DNA of 64,000 nt from assembly GCF_001277255.1 (NCBI RefSeq), contig NZ_CP012264.1, forward strand, positions 1,302,001 to 1,366,000, written 5' to 3'. Both the position numbers and the translations under genes were made by a program. Position 1 is the stretch's first letter, and each line of letters begins with the position of its first letter. Below are positions 47,757 through 58,931 of the stretch, piece after piece. Source of the stretch: Cronobacter condimenti 1330. GTDB taxonomy: Bacteria > Pseudomonadota > Gammaproteobacteria > Enterobacterales > Enterobacteriaceae. Under the pieces are notes generated by a model that was given only the letters and a program-made list of their open reading frames with translations, had not been told where the DNA came from and did not search any database.

Positions 47757-48896
47757 ATGTTTGATTATGAAGTATTACGTTTGGTCTGGTGGCTGCTGGT
47801 TGGCATTCTGCTGATCGGTTTTGCGGTCACGGATGGCTTTGATATGGGGGTCGGCATGCTGACCCGCATTCTGGGACGCACCGATACCGAGCGCCGCGTG
47901 ATGATCAACGCCATCGCGCCGCACTGGGACGGCAACCAGGTATGGCTAATCACCGCAGGCGGCGCGCTCTTCGCTGCCTGGCCGCTGGTATACGCCATGG
48001 CGTTCTCTGGTTTTTATGTAGCAATGATTCTGGTACTGGCATCGCTGTTCTTCCGTCCTGTGGGCTTTGATTACCGCTCTAAGATTGAAGATATGCGCTG
48101 GCGCAACATGTGGGACTGGGGTGTTTTTGCAGGCAGCTTTGTGCCGCCGCTGGTGATTGGCGTGGCGTTCGGCAACCTGTTGCAAGGCGTACCGTTCCAC
48201 TTCGATAAATACCAGGCCATGTTCTACACCGGCAACTTCTTCCAGCTGCTGAACCCGTTTGGTCTGCTGGCAGGCGTAGTAAGCGTATCGATGATCCTGA
48301 CCCAGGGGGCAACCTACCTGCAGATGCGTACCACAGGTGAGCTGCACCTGCGCTCTCGCGCTACCGCGCAGATCTCCGCGCTGGTAATGATGGTCTGCTT
48401 CATACTGGCAGGCGTCTGGGTGATGTATGGCATCGACGGTTATGTGGTGACATCCGCTATCGACCCGCGTGCAGCGTCTAACCCGATGAATAAAGAAGTG
48501 ATTCGTCAGGCAGGGGCCTGGTTGACTAACTTTAATAATATGCCTGCGCTGTGGGCTATCCCGGCCCTGGGCGTAGTACTGCCGCTGCTGACGGTGCTGG
48601 CGTCGCGTCTGGAGAAAGGCGCCTGGGCGTTCGTGTTCTCTTCACTGACGCTCGCGTGCGTGATTCTGACTGCGGGTATCGCGATGTTCCCATTCATCAT
48701 GCCGTCCAGCACAATGCTGAACGCCAGCCTGACGATGTGGGACGCGACCTCAAGCCAGCTCACGCTGACCGTAATGACCTATGTCGCTGCGGTGTTTGTA
48801 CCGCTTATTCTGCTCTACACCACCTGGTGTTACTGGAAAATGTACGGTCGCATCACCAAAGAGCATATCGAAAGCAACACGCATTCTCTGTACTGA
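47757..48896 (+). CDS. cydB: Cytochrome bd-I ubiquinol oxidase subunit II
   Basis: The 379-residue subunit has eight to nine helices. It begins MFDYEVLRLVWWLLVGILL and has the conserved TDGFDMGVGMLTRILG and APHWDGNQVWLITAGGALFA motifs that line the proton path. It pairs with CydA. The 15-base gap after cydA contains its ribosome site GCGAGGAG. Confidence 0.97.
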   Translation: MFDYEVLRLVWWLLVGILLIGFAVTDGFDMGVGMLTRILGRTDTERRVMINAIAPHWDGNQVWLITAGGALFAAWPLVYAMAFSGFYVAMILVLASLFFRPVGFDYRSKIEDMRWRNMWDWGVFAGSFVPPLVIGVAFGNLLQGVPFHFDKYQAMFYTGNFFQLLNPFGLLAGVVSVSMILTQGATYLQMRTTGELHLRSRATAQISALVMMVCFILAGVWVMYGIDGYVVTSAIDPRAASNPMNKEVIRQAGAWLTNFNNMPALWAIPALGVVLPLLTVLASRLEKGAWAFVFSSLTLACVILTAGIAMFPFIMPSSTMLNASLTMWDATSSQLTLTVMTYVAAVFVPLILLYTTWCYWKMYGRITKEHIESNTHSLY

Positions 48897-48909
48897 TAAG
48901 GAGCTGACT

Positions 48910-49023
48910 ATGTGGTATTTCGCCTGGATTCTCGGAACGCTTCTTGCCTGTGCTTTCGGGATTATCACCGCGCTGGCGCTTGAGCATGTCGAAGCGACCA
49001 AAGCCGGTAAAGTCGAGTCGTGA
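48910..49023 (+). CDS. cydX: CydX small subunit of cytochrome bd-I
   Basis: The 37-residue single-helix protein starts MWYFAWILGTLLACAFG, as in E. coli CydX, and keeps the Glu of LALEHVE. It stabilises the haems of CydAB and is needed for full oxidase activity. AAGGAG lies seven bases upstream. Its TGA overlaps the ybgE ATG (TGATG). Confidence 0.96.
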   Translation: MWYFAWILGTLLACAFGIITALALEHVEATKAGKVES

Positions 49024-49316
49024 TGAAACGCCTCATCACCGCGCTTTATGCGCTAATGGATAAGAGCCCGTTAAGGGCTCTTTCCTTGATCATGGCGCTG
49101 GTGCTGGCGGGCTGCATGTTCTGGGACCCGTCGCGCTTCGCGGCGAAGACCAGCGGCCTTGAAGTCTGGCAGGGATTGTTCCTGATGTGGGCGGTTTGCG
49201 CTGGGGTGATTCACGGTGTGGGGTTCCGTCCTCGCGCGGTGCACTGGCAGGGTATTTTCTGTCCGCTGATTGCGGATCTGGTGATGCTCGCCGGACTGCT
49301 TTTTTTCTTTGCCTGA
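49023..49316 (+). CDS. ybgE: Cyd operon protein YbgE
   Basis: The 97-residue protein has three hydrophobic helices, with conserved CMFWDPSRFAAKTS and WAVCAGVIHGVGFRP. It always follows cydABX in enterobacteria and probably acts in bd-oxidase assembly, though no function is proven. The ATG at 49023 gives the E. coli length and overlaps the cydX stop. A weak hairpin (ATGGGC/GCCCAT, 49339-49358) follows. Confidence 0.92.
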   Translation: MKRLITALYALMDKSPLRALSLIMALVLAGCMFWDPSRFAAKTSGLEVWQGLFLMWAVCAGVIHGVGFRPRAVHWQGIFCPLIADLVMLAGLLFFFA

Positions 49317-49449
49317 ACAAGGTTTCGCCTGACTTTCTATGGGCTTTTCGGGGCCCATAAATATTTACTCTCCGTTTACTTCTCCCCATTCCAAACCCAC
49401 ATTCACTTGCGTATAGTAGCAGCGTTTATTTGCATTACCGGGATGTAGA

Positions 49450-50549
<1,100 letters not shown>

Positions 50550-50552
50550 GTC

Positions 50553-50981
50553 ATGGCCAGAACACGTGGACGTGGTCGTCGTGATCTGAAATCTGAAATC
50601 AACATCGTTCCGCTGCTTGACGTGTTGCTGGTGCTGCTGCTGATTTTTATGGCGACGGCACCCATCATCACGCAGAGCGTGGAAGTGGATTTACCGGACG
50701 CCACGGATTCCCAGACCGTCAGCAGCAATGACAACCCGCCGGTGATTATCGAAGTCTCCGGTGTGGGTCAGTACAGCGTGGTGGTAGAGAAAGACCGTAT
50801 GGATCAATTGCCTGCAGAGCAAATCGTGGCCGAAGCGCAACGTCGCCTGCAGGAAAACCCGAAAACGGTCTTTTTAATCGGTGGCGCCAAAGATGTTCCT
50901 TACGACGAGATAATCAAAGCGCTGAACCTGTTGCATCAGGCAGGCGTGAAATCTGTCGGCTTAATGACGCAGCCTATCTGA
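50553..50981 (+). CDS. tolR: Tol-Pal system protein TolR
   Basis: The 142-residue ExbD-like protein has one membrane helix with the proton-carrying D23 in NIVPLLDVLLVLLLIFMATAP. The periplasmic domain (45-142) can bind peptidoglycan after proton-driven rearrangement. Length equals E. coli TolR. It follows tolQ by three bases. Confidence 0.97.
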   Translation: MARTRGRGRRDLKSEINIVPLLDVLLVLLLIFMATAPIITQSVEVDLPDATDSQTVSSNDNPPVIIEVSGVGQYSVVVEKDRMDQLPAEQIVAEAQRRLQENPKTVFLIGGAKDVPYDEIIKALNLLHQAGVKSVGLMTQPI

Positions 50982-51021
50982 TCCACCCGCCTGACAGGGC
51001 TACAAGTTTTGGAAACCGAGA

Positions 51022-52290
51022 GTGGCAAAGGCAACCGAACAAAACGATAAGCTGAAGCGCGCGATCATCATTTCAGTGGTGCTGCACCTGGTGCTGATTG
51101 CGCTGCTGATCTGGAGCTCGTTCGACGAGCATATCAATGAAGATGCGGCAGGCGGCGGTGGCGGATCGGCTATTGACGCCGTCATGGTCGATCCGGGTGC
51201 GGTGGTACAGCAATACAACCGCCAGCAACAGCAACAAGCCAGTGCGAAACAAGCCGCTGAGCAGCGCGAAAAACAAGCGCTGCAGCAAGCGGAAGAACTG
51301 CGCGAAAAGCAGGCCGCTGAACAGGAACGCCTGAAAAAGCTTGAGCAGGAACGTCTTGAGGCGCAGGAAAAAGCGCAGCAGCAGGCGGAGCAGCAGAAAC
51401 AGGCTGAAGAGGCCGCGAAACGCGCGCAAGAGCAACAAAAACAGGCAGAAGAAGCGGCAGCAAAAGCGGCGGCAGACGCCAAAGCGAAAGCTGATGCTCA
51501 GGCAAAAGCCGCTGAAGAAGCCGCGAAGAAAGCTGCCGCTGACGCGCAGAAAAAAGCGCAGGAGGAAGCGGCTAAAGCTGCAGCTGCTGCGAAGAAAGCG
51601 CAAGAAGAGGCCGAGAAAAAAGCCGCCGCTGACGCTGCGAAGAAAGCGCAGCAGGACGCGGAGAAAAAAGCGGCCGCTGAAGCTGCGAAGAAAGCCGCTG
51701 CTGAAAAAGCGGCGGCAGAAAAAGCAGCGGCAGAAAAAGCAGCCGCCGCAGAAAAAGCAGCTGCTGAGAAAAAAGCAGCAGCAGACAAAGCTGCGGCGGA
51801 GAAAGCGGCTGCTGACAAGAAAGCCGCTGCTGAAAAAGCTGCCGCGAAGAAAGCCGCTGCCGCAAAAGCCGCTGCGGAAAAAGCGGCTACGGCTGAAGGC
51901 GTCGACGATCTGCTTGGCGATCTCAGCTCAGGTAAGAATGCGCCGAAAACCGGCGGCGGGGCGAAGGGGAGTAATGCAGCGCCGGCGGGGAGTGGTAATA
52001 GTAAGAACAACGGTGCCAGCGGCGCTGAAATCAACGGCTATGCTTCGCAGATAAAGGCAGCTATTGAAAGTAAGTTCTACGATGCGTCATCGTATTCGGG
52101 TAAAACCTGTACGCTGCGTATTAAACTTGGGCCGGACGGTTTACTGCTGGATATCCAGTCGGAAGGCGGTGATCCTGCGCTTTGTCAGGCAGCGATTTCC
52201 GCTGCACGACAGGCTAAGATTCCTAAACCGCCAAGCCAGGCTGTTTATGAGGTCTTTAAAAACGCGCCGTTGCTTTTCAAACCTCAGTGA
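51022..52290 (+). CDS. tolA: Tol-Pal system protein TolA
   Basis: The 422-residue protein spans the periplasm. Domain I is a single membrane helix (about 13-34, AIIISVVLHLVLIALLIW) with the SHLS-like motif. Domain II (about 65-295) is a long Ala/Lys/Glu helix of imperfect AAEKAAA and AAKKAQ units. Domain III (about 320-422) binds TolB and phage or colicin partners and carries a Cys pair (GKTCTLRI, GDPALCQAA). It starts with GTG at 51022, as in E. coli. It transmits proton-motive force from TolQR to TolB-Pal during constriction. Confidence 0.97.
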   Translation: MAKATEQNDKLKRAIIISVVLHLVLIALLIWSSFDEHINEDAAGGGGGSAIDAVMVDPGAVVQQYNRQQQQQASAKQAAEQREKQALQQAEELREKQAAEQERLKKLEQERLEAQEKAQQQAEQQKQAEEAAKRAQEQQKQAEEAAAKAAADAKAKADAQAKAAEEAAKKAAADAQKKAQEEAAKAAAAAKKAQEEAEKKAAADAAKKAQQDAEKKAAAEAAKKAAAEKAAAEKAAAEKAAAAEKAAAEKKAAADKAAAEKAAADKKAAAEKAAAKKAAAAKAAAEKAATAEGVDDLLGDLSSGKNAPKTGGGAKGSNAAPAGSGNSKNNGASGAEINGYASQIKAAIESKFYDASSYSGKTCTLRIKLGPDGLLLDIQSEGGDPALCQAAISAARQAKIPKPPSQAVYEVFKNAPLLFKPQ

Positions 52291-52413
52291 TTTCCGGTAA
52301 AACCGGGCTTCACTGTCCGGTTTAAGCCGGCGTGCAATGTGGTTGTCTATCTTTGAGTTTGTTAACATTCTGCTAAATTATCGTGGGCTCTGAGTCCAGA
52401 TAAGGGAGATATG

Positions 52414-53706
52414 ATGAAGCAGGCATTACGTTTAGCATTTAGTTTTCTTATGCTGTGGGCCGCTGTGCTGCACGCAGAAGTACGCATTGAGATAACCCAG
52501 GGGGTTGATTCTGCGCGTCCGATTGGTGTGGTGCCGTTCCAGTGGGCGGGCCCGGGTGCTGCGCCTGAAGATATCGGCGGCATCGTGGCGGCGGATCTGC
52601 GCAACAGCGGTAAATTTAACCCGCTCGATCGCTCCCGTCTGCCGCAACAGCCCGCTTCCGCACAGGAAGTTCAGCCTGCGGCCTGGTCTGCGCTCGGCAT
52701 TGACGCCGTGGTGGTAGGGCAGGTCACACCGAATGGCGATGGCAGCTACACCGTTGCGTATCAGCTGGTGGATACCGGGGGGGCGCCGGGTACCGTACTT
52801 GCGCAAAACTCCTATAAAGTGAACAAACAATGGCTGCGTTATGCCGGTCATACCGCGAGTGATGAAGTATTCGAGAAGCTGACTGGTATTAAAGGCGCCT
52901 TCCGTACCCGCATCGCTTATGTGGTCCAGACAAATGGCGGCCAGTTCCCGTATGAATTGCGCGTGTCTGATTATGATGGTTACAACCAGTTTGTGGTTCA
53001 TCGCTCACCACAGCCGCTGATGTCTCCGGCCTGGTCGCCTGATGGCAGCAAACTCGCGTACGTGACCTTCGAGAGCGGTCGCTCTGCGCTGGTGATTCAG
53101 ACGCTGGCTAATGGCGCTGTGCGTCAGGTTGCATCCTTCCCGCGTCACAACGGCGCACCGGCGTTTTCGCCGGATGGCAGCAAGCTTGCCTTCGCACTCT
53201 CTAAAACCGGTAGCCTGAACCTGTACGTGATGGATATCGGCTCCGGCCAGATCCGCCAGGTGACTGATGGTCGCAGCAACAACACTGAACCGACCTGGTA
53301 TCCGGACAGCCAGACGCTGGCTTATACCTCTGACCAGGCGGGTCGTCCGCAGGTTTATAAAGTGAACATTAACGGTGGCGCACCGCAGCGTGTGACCTGG
53401 GAAGGTTCTCAGAATCAGGATGCTGATATCAGCTCCGACGGTAAATTTATGGTGATGGTGAGCTCCAACAGCGGCGCTCAGAACATCGCTAAACTGGATC
53501 TGGTAACGGGTGGCGTACAGACGCTGTCGTCAACGTTCCTGGATGAAACGCCAAGTCTGGCACCTAACGGCACTATGGTTATCTACAGCTCTTCTCAGGG
53601 GATGGGATCCGTGCTGAACCTGGTTTCTACAGATGGGCGTTTCAAAGCGCGTCTTCCGGCAACTGATGGTCAGGTGAAATCGCCTGCCTGGTCGCCGTAT
53701 CTGTAA
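52414..53706 (+). CDS. tolB: Tol-Pal system protein TolB
   Basis: The 430-residue periplasmic protein has a signal peptide ([21 protein letters not shown]), a TolA-binding N-terminus ([21 protein letters not shown]), an alpha/beta domain, and a six-bladed propeller with repeated [19 protein letters not shown] blades that hold Pal. The second of two adjacent ATGs (52414) is chosen because GGGAG then has better spacing and the length equals E. coli. The 123-base gap before it probably contains a tolB-proximal promoter. Confidence 0.96.
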   Translation: MKQALRLAFSFLMLWAAVLHAEVRIEITQGVDSARPIGVVPFQWAGPGAAPEDIGGIVAADLRNSGKFNPLDRSRLPQQPASAQEVQPAAWSALGIDAVVVGQVTPNGDGSYTVAYQLVDTGGAPGTVLAQNSYKVNKQWLRYAGHTASDEVFEKLTGIKGAFRTRIAYVVQTNGGQFPYELRVSDYDGYNQFVVHRSPQPLMSPAWSPDGSKLAYVTFESGRSALVIQTLANGAVRQVASFPRHNGAPAFSPDGSKLAFALSKTGSLNLYVMDIGSGQIRQVTDGRSNNTEPTWYPDSQTLAYTSDQAGRPQVYKVNINGGAPQRVTWEGSQNQDADISSDGKFMVMVSSNSGAQNIAKLDLVTGGVQTLSSTFLDETPSLAPNGTMVIYSSSQGMGSVLNLVSTDGRFKARLPATDGQVKSPAWSPYL

Positions 53707-53716
53707 TAATAATTAA

Positions 53717-54259
<543 letters not shown>

Positions 54260-54268
54260 GAGAATTGC

Positions 54269-55066
54269 ATGATCAGTAACTTCAGACATCACCTGTTGAG
54301 TCTGTCGTTACTGGTTGGCGTAGCGGCCCCCTGGGCCGCTAATGCCCAGGCGCCAATCAGTGATGTCGGCTCAGGCTCGGTCGAAGACCGTGTCGTTCAA
54401 CTCGAGCGTATTTCTAACGCTCACAGTCAGCTATTAACCCAGCTTCAGCAACAGCTCTCCGATAACCAGGCCGATATTGATACCCTGCGCGGTCAAATTC
54501 AGGAAAATCAATATCAGCTCAATCAGATCGTCGAACGTCAAAAGCAAATTTTGCTGCAGATAGACAGTCTGAGTAATGGCAACGGCGGAGCTGCTGCGGC
54601 GCAAGGGGGCGATCAGGCGCAAAATGGTGCGGCGCAAGCCACGCCTGACGCAGGTGCCTCCGCACCCGCTGCCAGCGCACCCGCGCAAAGCGGTGATGCT
54701 AATACCGATTACAACGCAGCGATCGCGCTGGTGCAGGATAAATCCCGTCAGGATGAGGCCATCACTGCGTTTTCTAATTTCATCAAGCAATACCCTGATT
54801 CTACTTACCAGCCGAATGCCAATTACTGGCTTGGCCAACTGAATTACAACAAAGGTAAGAAAGATGACGCGGCGTATTACTTTGCTTCGGTGGTGAAGAA
54901 CTATCCTAAATCACCGAAAGCGGCGGATGCGATGTATAAGGTTGGCGTCATCATGCAGGATAAAGGCGACACCGCAAAAGCGAAGGCCGTTTATCAGCAG
55001 GTTATTACCAAATACCCCGGCACCGAGGGTGCAAAGCAGGCACAAAAACGCCTGAATGCGATGTAA
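54269..55066 (+). CDS. cpoB: Cell division coordinator CpoB
   Basis: The 265-residue periplasmic protein has a signal peptide (ending AANAQ), a coiled-coil trimerisation region (about 38-100, QLERISNAHSQLLTQLQQQL), an Ala/Gln-rich linker, and three TPR-type repeats (about 145-260) with YWLGQLNYNKGKKDDAAYYF. It links PBP1B activity to Tol-driven constriction. It starts ten bases after pal and ends the tol-pal cluster. Confidence 0.96.
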   Translation: MISNFRHHLLSLSLLVGVAAPWAANAQAPISDVGSGSVEDRVVQLERISNAHSQLLTQLQQQLSDNQADIDTLRGQIQENQYQLNQIVERQKQILLQIDSLSNGNGGAAAAQGGDQAQNGAAQATPDAGASAPAASAPAQSGDANTDYNAAIALVQDKSRQDEAITAFSNFIKQYPDSTYQPNANYWLGQLNYNKGKKDDAAYYFASVVKNYPKSPKAADAMYKVGVIMQDKGDTAKAKAVYQQVITKYPGTEGAKQAQKRLNAM

Positions 55067-55069
55067 TGC

Positions 55070-55113
55070 TTGCGGCTTGACCAGAAGACGTATTATTTCT
55101 GGTCTTGCCGCAT
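55070..55113 (+). other. Hairpin after cpoB
   Basis: TGCGGC-TTGACCAGAA and TTCTGGTCTT-GCCGCA form a long interrupted stem immediately after the cpoB stop. No T-run follows, so it may be an RNA-stability hairpin or a weak terminator. Confidence 0.5.
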
Positions 55114-55152
55114 GAAACGTAAGCAGTTAAGTGATCTGCTTCGAAATTTTTG

Positions 55153-55180
55153 TTGCGTCAGAATCTTAAATCAGTAATAT
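55153..55180 (+). promoter_or_regulatory. Promoter of the lys/val tRNA operon
   Basis: TTGCGT and TAATAT are 16 bases apart, followed by a GC-rich discriminator (GCCGCCG). Such discriminators are typical of stable-RNA promoters under stringent control. It starts transcription about 45 bases before the first tRNA. Confidence 0.6.
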
Positions 55181-55230
55181 ATGCCGCCGTTGCCACGGGA
55201 TACGAAACAAACCCGCGGTGCCAAAAATGT

Positions 55231-55306
55231 GGGTCGTTAGCTCAGTTGGTAGAGCAGTTGACTTTTAATCAATTGGTCGCAGGTTCGAATCCTGCACGAC
55301 CCACCA
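55231..55306 (+). tRNA. lysT: tRNA-Lys (anticodon TTT)
   Basis: The 76-base gene has encoded CCA. GGGTCGT pairs with ACGACCC, the D-arm is GCTCAGTTGGTAGAGC, the anticodon loop is CTTTTAA and the T-arm is CAGGTTCGAATCCTG. It is first in the array; the symbol follows the E. coli order. Confidence 0.97.
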
Positions 55307-55339
55307 CGACGAAATACAGCAGTAATCCAGCGCAGTATT

Positions 55340-55415
55340 GGGTGATTAGCTCAGCTGGGAGAGCACCTCCCTTACAAGGAGGGGGTCGGCGGTTCGATCC
55401 CGTCATCACCCACCA
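55340..55415 (+). tRNA. valT: tRNA-Val (anticodon TAC)
   Basis: The 76-base gene has encoded CCA. GGGTGAT pairs with ATCACCC, the anticodon loop is CTTACAA inside the CCTCC/GGAGG stem, and the T-loop is TTCGATC. It is the only valine tRNA of the array here. Confidence 0.97.
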
Positions 55416-55418
55416 CTC

Positions 55419-55494
55419 GGGTCGTTAGCTCAGTTGGTAGAGCAGTTGACTTTTAATCAATTGGTCGCAGGTTCGAATCCTGCACGACCCACCA
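55419..55494 (+). tRNA. lysW: tRNA-Lys (anticodon TTT), second copy
   Basis: The sequence is identical to the first lysine tRNA and starts only four bases after the tRNA-Val gene. The gene symbol is by position relative to E. coli. Confidence 0.96.
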
Positions 55495-55539
55495 ACGTTT
55501 CGTTGGTGCCGAGAATTAATCTTTAAGATACACCAGAGC

Positions 55540-55615
55540 GGGTCGTTAGCTCAGTTGGTAGAGCAGTTGACTTTTAATCAATTGGTCGCAGGTTCGAATC
55601 CTGCACGACCCACCA
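55540..55615 (+). tRNA. tRNA-Lys (anticodon TTT), third copy
   Basis: The 76 bases are identical to the other lysine copies. In E. coli a second tRNA-Val lies before the corresponding copy; none is present here. Confidence 0.96.
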
Positions 55616-55700
55616 CCGTATTACGCGGATATCCTGGTAAATCATCAAAGATAACGTTGTGAAGCAACGTCTGTTCAGAAAGAAAGCAGTAACCCGCAAG

Positions 55701-55776
55701 GGGTCGTTAGCTCAGTTGGTAGAGCAGTTGACTTTTAATCAATTGGTCGCAGGTTCGAATCCTGCACGACCCACCA
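55701..55776 (+). tRNA. tRNA-Lys (anticodon TTT), fourth copy
   Basis: This last tRNA of the array is identical to the other lysine copies and is followed directly by an intrinsic terminator. Confidence 0.96.
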
Positions 55777-55780
55777 GTGT

Positions 55781-55807
55781 AAAAAGGCGCCCTAAAGGCG
55801 CCTTTTT
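55781..55807 (+). terminator. Terminator of the tRNA array
   Basis: AAAAAGGCGCC-CTAAA-GGCGCCTTTTT is an 11-bp stem ending in a T-run, four bases after the last tRNA. Confidence 0.92.
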
Positions 55808-55955
55808 GCTTTTAGCCTGATACACTCAACTCGCGTCAAATCTCAACGCCGCACGCGCATGGTTGTTACTGCTTTTCCTGTCAATTCCTAAGACGCATTG
55901 TCCCGACTTTCACCTCGCGTATTTCCTGTGACTTTTCTCAGACAATCCGCTATCT

Positions 55956-55973
55956 TGTTTAGCATATAAAACA
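55956..55973. promoter_or_regulatory. NadR operator upstream of nadA
   Basis: TGTTTA-GCATAT-AAAACA differs by one base from the NadR box TGTTTA-N6-TAAACA. NadR with NAD represses nadA-pnuC in enterobacteria when NAD is abundant. The site lies about 75 bases before the nadA start, within promoter range. Confidence 0.8.
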
Positions 55974-56047
55974 AATAAAGCTGCCAGGTGGCTATCATAG
56001 GCTAAGTAACGCGGCTTTGGTTCAGTGTAAAAAACGAGATGGCGCAA

Positions 56048-57109
56048 ATGAGTGTAATGTTCGATCCTGAAGCCGCAATTTACCCTTTCCCACCGAAGCC
56101 TGCTCCATTGGCCTTAGAGGAGAAAGCTTTCTACCGCGAAAAAATCAAACGTCTTCTCAAAGAACGCAACGCGGTAATGGTCGCCCACTATTATACCGAC
56201 CCTGAAATCCAGGCCCTGGCAGAAGAAACCGGTGGCTGTATTTCTGACTCCTTAGAGATGGCACGCTTTGGTGCGAATCATTCCGCCACTACGCTGCTGG
56301 TCGCGGGGGTGCGCTTTATGGGGGAAACGGCCAAAATCCTGAGCCCTGAAAAAACTATCCTGATGCCCACCCTTCAGGCGGAGTGCTCGCTCGATCTCGG
56401 CTGCCCTGAAGAGGCCTTTGCCGCGTTTTGTGACAGCCATCCGGATCGCACCGTTGTGGTTTATGCCAACACGTCAGCCGCGGTAAAAGCGCGGGCTGAC
56501 TGGGTTGTGACCTCAAGCATCGCCGTTGAGCTTATTGAACACCTGGACAGCCTTGGTGAAAAAATTATCTGGGCACCAGACCGGCATCTGGGGCGTTATG
56601 TGCAAAAACAAACGGGCGCGGATGTCCTTTGCTGGCAGGGCGCCTGTATTGTGCATGATGAGTTCAAAACGCAGGCCCTGGATCGCATGAAAGCACTCTA
56701 TCCTGACGCCGCCGTGCTGGTCCATCCGGAGTCACCGCAGGCAATTGTAGATATGGCGGATGCGGTCGGGTCTACCAGCCAGTTGATTAACGCGGCTAAA
56801 ACCCTGCCGCAGCAGACGCTCATCGTGGCGACCGATCGCGGCATCTTTTACAAAATGCAGCAGGCGTGCCCGGAAAAGACACTTATTGAAGCCCCGACCG
56901 CAGGGGAGGGCGCTACGTGTCGCAGTTGCGCGCATTGCCCGTGGATGGCGATGAATGGCCTTCAGGCCATCGCAGAGGCGCTGGAATATGGCGGAGCGGC
57001 ACATGAGATTCATGTCGACACAAGCCTCCGGGAGCGCGCGTTAACGCCGCTTAACCGCATGCTTGATTTTGCGGCTACACTTCGTCTTTCTGTTAAGGGC
57101 AACGCGTAA
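56048..57109 (+). CDS. nadA: Quinolinate synthase
   Basis: The 353-residue 4Fe-4S enzyme condenses iminoaspartate with dihydroxyacetone phosphate to quinolinate in NAD synthesis. Cluster cysteines lie in [15 protein letters not shown] and CRSCAHCPW, and the substrate loop is [13 protein letters not shown]. The start [18 protein letters not shown] at 56048 equals E. coli; another ATG at 56039 would add three residues and cannot be excluded. The C-terminal LSVKGNA extends slightly beyond the E. coli end. Confidence 0.96.
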   Translation: MSVMFDPEAAIYPFPPKPAPLALEEKAFYREKIKRLLKERNAVMVAHYYTDPEIQALAEETGGCISDSLEMARFGANHSATTLLVAGVRFMGETAKILSPEKTILMPTLQAECSLDLGCPEEAFAAFCDSHPDRTVVVYANTSAAVKARADWVVTSSIAVELIEHLDSLGEKIIWAPDRHLGRYVQKQTGADVLCWQGACIVHDEFKTQALDRMKALYPDAAVLVHPESPQAIVDMADAVGSTSQLINAAKTLPQQTLIVATDRGIFYKMQQACPEKTLIEAPTAGEGATCRSCAHCPWMAMNGLQAIAEALEYGGAAHEIHVDTSLRERALTPLNRMLDFAATLRLSVKGNA

Positions 57110-57132
57110 GGACATTACGCTTCGGGGATAAT

Positions 57133-57852
57133 ATGGATTTTTTCAGCGTACAAAACATTCTGGTACACATTCCGCTTGGTGAAGGCGGGTATTCACTTTC
57201 CTGGATTGAAGCTGTGGGCACGCTCGCAGGGCTCTTGTGCATCTGGCTTGCGAGCCTTGAAAAGATAACGAATTACGCGTTTGGCCTGATAAACGTCACG
57301 CTGTTTGCGATTATTTTCTTCCAGATCCAGCTTTATGCGAGTTTGTTGTTACAGGTTTTTTTCTTCGCCGCGAATATTTACGGCTGGTACGCCTGGTCGC
57401 GTCAGAGCAACGACAACCAGGCGGCGCTACAGATCCGCTGGCTACCGCGTGCTAAAGCGTTGGGCTGGCTCGCGGTCTGCGTTGTGGCGATTGGGTTGAT
57501 GACGCTCTGGATTGACCCGGTATTCGCCTTCCTGACGCGTATTGCGGTGCAGGTGATGCAGGCCGTCGGGCTTAACGTTACAGCCCCTCAACTGCAACCG
57601 GACGCTTTCCCGTTCTGGGATTCCTGCATGACCGTACTGTCTGTCGTGGCGATGATCCTGATGACGCGTAAGTATGTCGAAAACTGGCTGCTGTGGGTCA
57701 TCATTAACGTGATTAGCGTCGTGATTTTTGCTCGTCAGGGCGTGTATGCCATGTCGCTCGAATATCTCATCCTGACCTTTATCGCACTGAACGGCAGTCG
57801 GATGTGGATCAAAGCAGCGCGCGAGCGTGGCTCGCACGCGCTGGCATATTAA
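57133..57852 (+). CDS. pnuC: Nicotinamide riboside transporter PnuC
   Basis: The 239-residue inner-membrane protein has seven helices. Substrate-site motifs include ISNYAFG-like [31 protein letters not shown] and [15 protein letters not shown]. It takes up nicotinamide riboside by facilitated diffusion, trapped by NadR kinase. It follows nadA by 23 bases, so both share NadR control. Its TAA overlaps the TAA of the convergent zitB by three to four bases. Confidence 0.96.
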   Translation: MDFFSVQNILVHIPLGEGGYSLSWIEAVGTLAGLLCIWLASLEKITNYAFGLINVTLFAIIFFQIQLYASLLLQVFFFAANIYGWYAWSRQSNDNQAALQIRWLPRAKALGWLAVCVVAIGLMTLWIDPVFAFLTRIAVQVMQAVGLNVTAPQLQPDAFPFWDSCMTVLSVVAMILMTRKYVENWLLWVIINVISVVIFARQGVYAMSLEYLILTFIALNGSRMWIKAARERGSHALAY

Positions 57853-58802
57853 TGCGTATGGCCGTGGGCGTGCACAGACGCGCCTGCGGCATTTAAATCG
57901 CAGTCTTTACCGCGACAGGGTTGATACTCAAGCTGTACCGTTGCATGCGCGATGTCATAGTGCTGTTTCAGATAGTCGTGAATGCTCGCCAGTAGGGCAT
58001 CGTGATCGCGTGGCGGGATGACCTGAACATGCAAGGTCATCACCGGTTTTTCACCGACCAGCCAGGCATGGACATGATGCACGTCACGCGCCTCCGGAAT
58101 TTCACGCAAAAGTCTGCGACGAAGCTGGTCCACATCCACCGCGCGGGGCGCACCTTCCAGTAGTTCATTCATACTTTCCTGAAGCAGGCGCCAGGCGCTT
58201 CGCAGCACCAGACACGACACCAGGATGGAGAGAATCGGGTCAATCGGCGTCCAGCCAGTCCAGAGGATCACCACGGCGGCGAGGATCGCCCCGACCGACC
58301 CCAGCAAATCGCCAAGCACATGCAGCGCCGCGGCGCGCACGTTCATATTTTTCTCATCACTCCCGCGGTGCAAAATCCAGAATGACAACAGATTGGCGAC
58401 TAACCCGGCAACGGCTACCCCGAGCATAGCACCGCCCGCGACAGGCTCAGGCGTAATAAAACGCGCGATAGCCTCCCAGACGATAATCACGGTGATGACC
58501 AGTAGCGCCAGTGCATTTACAAACGCGGCAAGGGTAGTCAGGCGCAGCAGCCCAAACGTATGGCGCGCACTCGGTGCGCGACGCGCGAAGCGTACCGCCA
58601 TCAGTGCGACCATCAGCGCGGCGGCGTCAGTAAACATATGGCCTGCGTCAGCGAGCAACGCGAGCGAGCCTGAAAGCAACCCGCCGACGATTTCCAGCAC
58701 CATAAACGCGGCGGTTATCAAAAAGGCGGTCAGCAGGCGTTTACTGTTGGAGTCAGGCGAAGGAGCGTGGGAGTCGTGTGTATGGGAATGGGAATGGGCC
58801 AT
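57849..58802 (-). CDS. zitB: Zinc exporter ZitB (cation diffusion facilitator)
   Basis: The 317-residue CDF transporter has six helices. Zinc-site motifs are [14 protein letters not shown] in helix 2 and [12 protein letters not shown] in helix 5, with a cytosolic C-terminal domain (about 215-300). Both termini are His-rich ([10 protein letters not shown] and HAHGHTH), as usual in zinc carriers. It exports Zn2+ in exchange for protons. The gene lies convergent to pnuC. Confidence 0.96.
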   Translation of the reverse strand: MAHSHSHTHDSHAPSPDSNSKRLLTAFLITAAFMVLEIVGGLLSGSLALLADAGHMFTDAAALMVALMAVRFARRAPSARHTFGLLRLTTLAAFVNALALLVITVIIVWEAIARFITPEPVAGGAMLGVAVAGLVANLLSFWILHRGSDEKNMNVRAAALHVLGDLLGSVGAILAAVVILWTGWTPIDPILSILVSCLVLRSAWRLLQESMNELLEGAPRAVDVDQLRRRLLREIPEARDVHHVHAWLVGEKPVMTLHVQVIPPRDHDALLASIHDYLKQHYDIAHATVQLEYQPCRGKDCDLNAAGASVHAHGHTH

Positions 58803-58877
58803 GGCGTACGTCGCTCAGAATATTTGTTGTGATTATCGGTTCATTCAAATGCGCGGCAACCGCGCCCTTACACAATA

Positions 58878-58909
58878 ACAAAAATAAAGGAGAGCCGAAG
58901 CTCTCCTTT
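58878..58909 (-). terminator. Terminator of ybgS
   Basis: On the minus strand, AAAGGAGAGC-TTCG-GCTCTCCTTT is a 10-bp stem with a stable TTCG loop, followed by ATTTTTG. Confidence 0.9.
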
Positions 58910-58931
58910 GGTGTTCACGCATTAAATGCGA

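Noticed and set aside
51341..52054. Frames overlapping tolA on both strands (Lys/Arg-rich and Ala-rich)
   Set aside because: They are produced by the low-complexity GCN/AAR codons of TolA domain II.
55150..55428. Open frame running through the tRNA genes (92 codons)
   Set aside because: It translates tRNA sequence; the cloverleafs explain the DNA.
55231..55776. Regularly spaced identical repeats that could suggest a CRISPR array
   Set aside because: The repeats are complete 76-base tRNA genes and the spacers differ in length.
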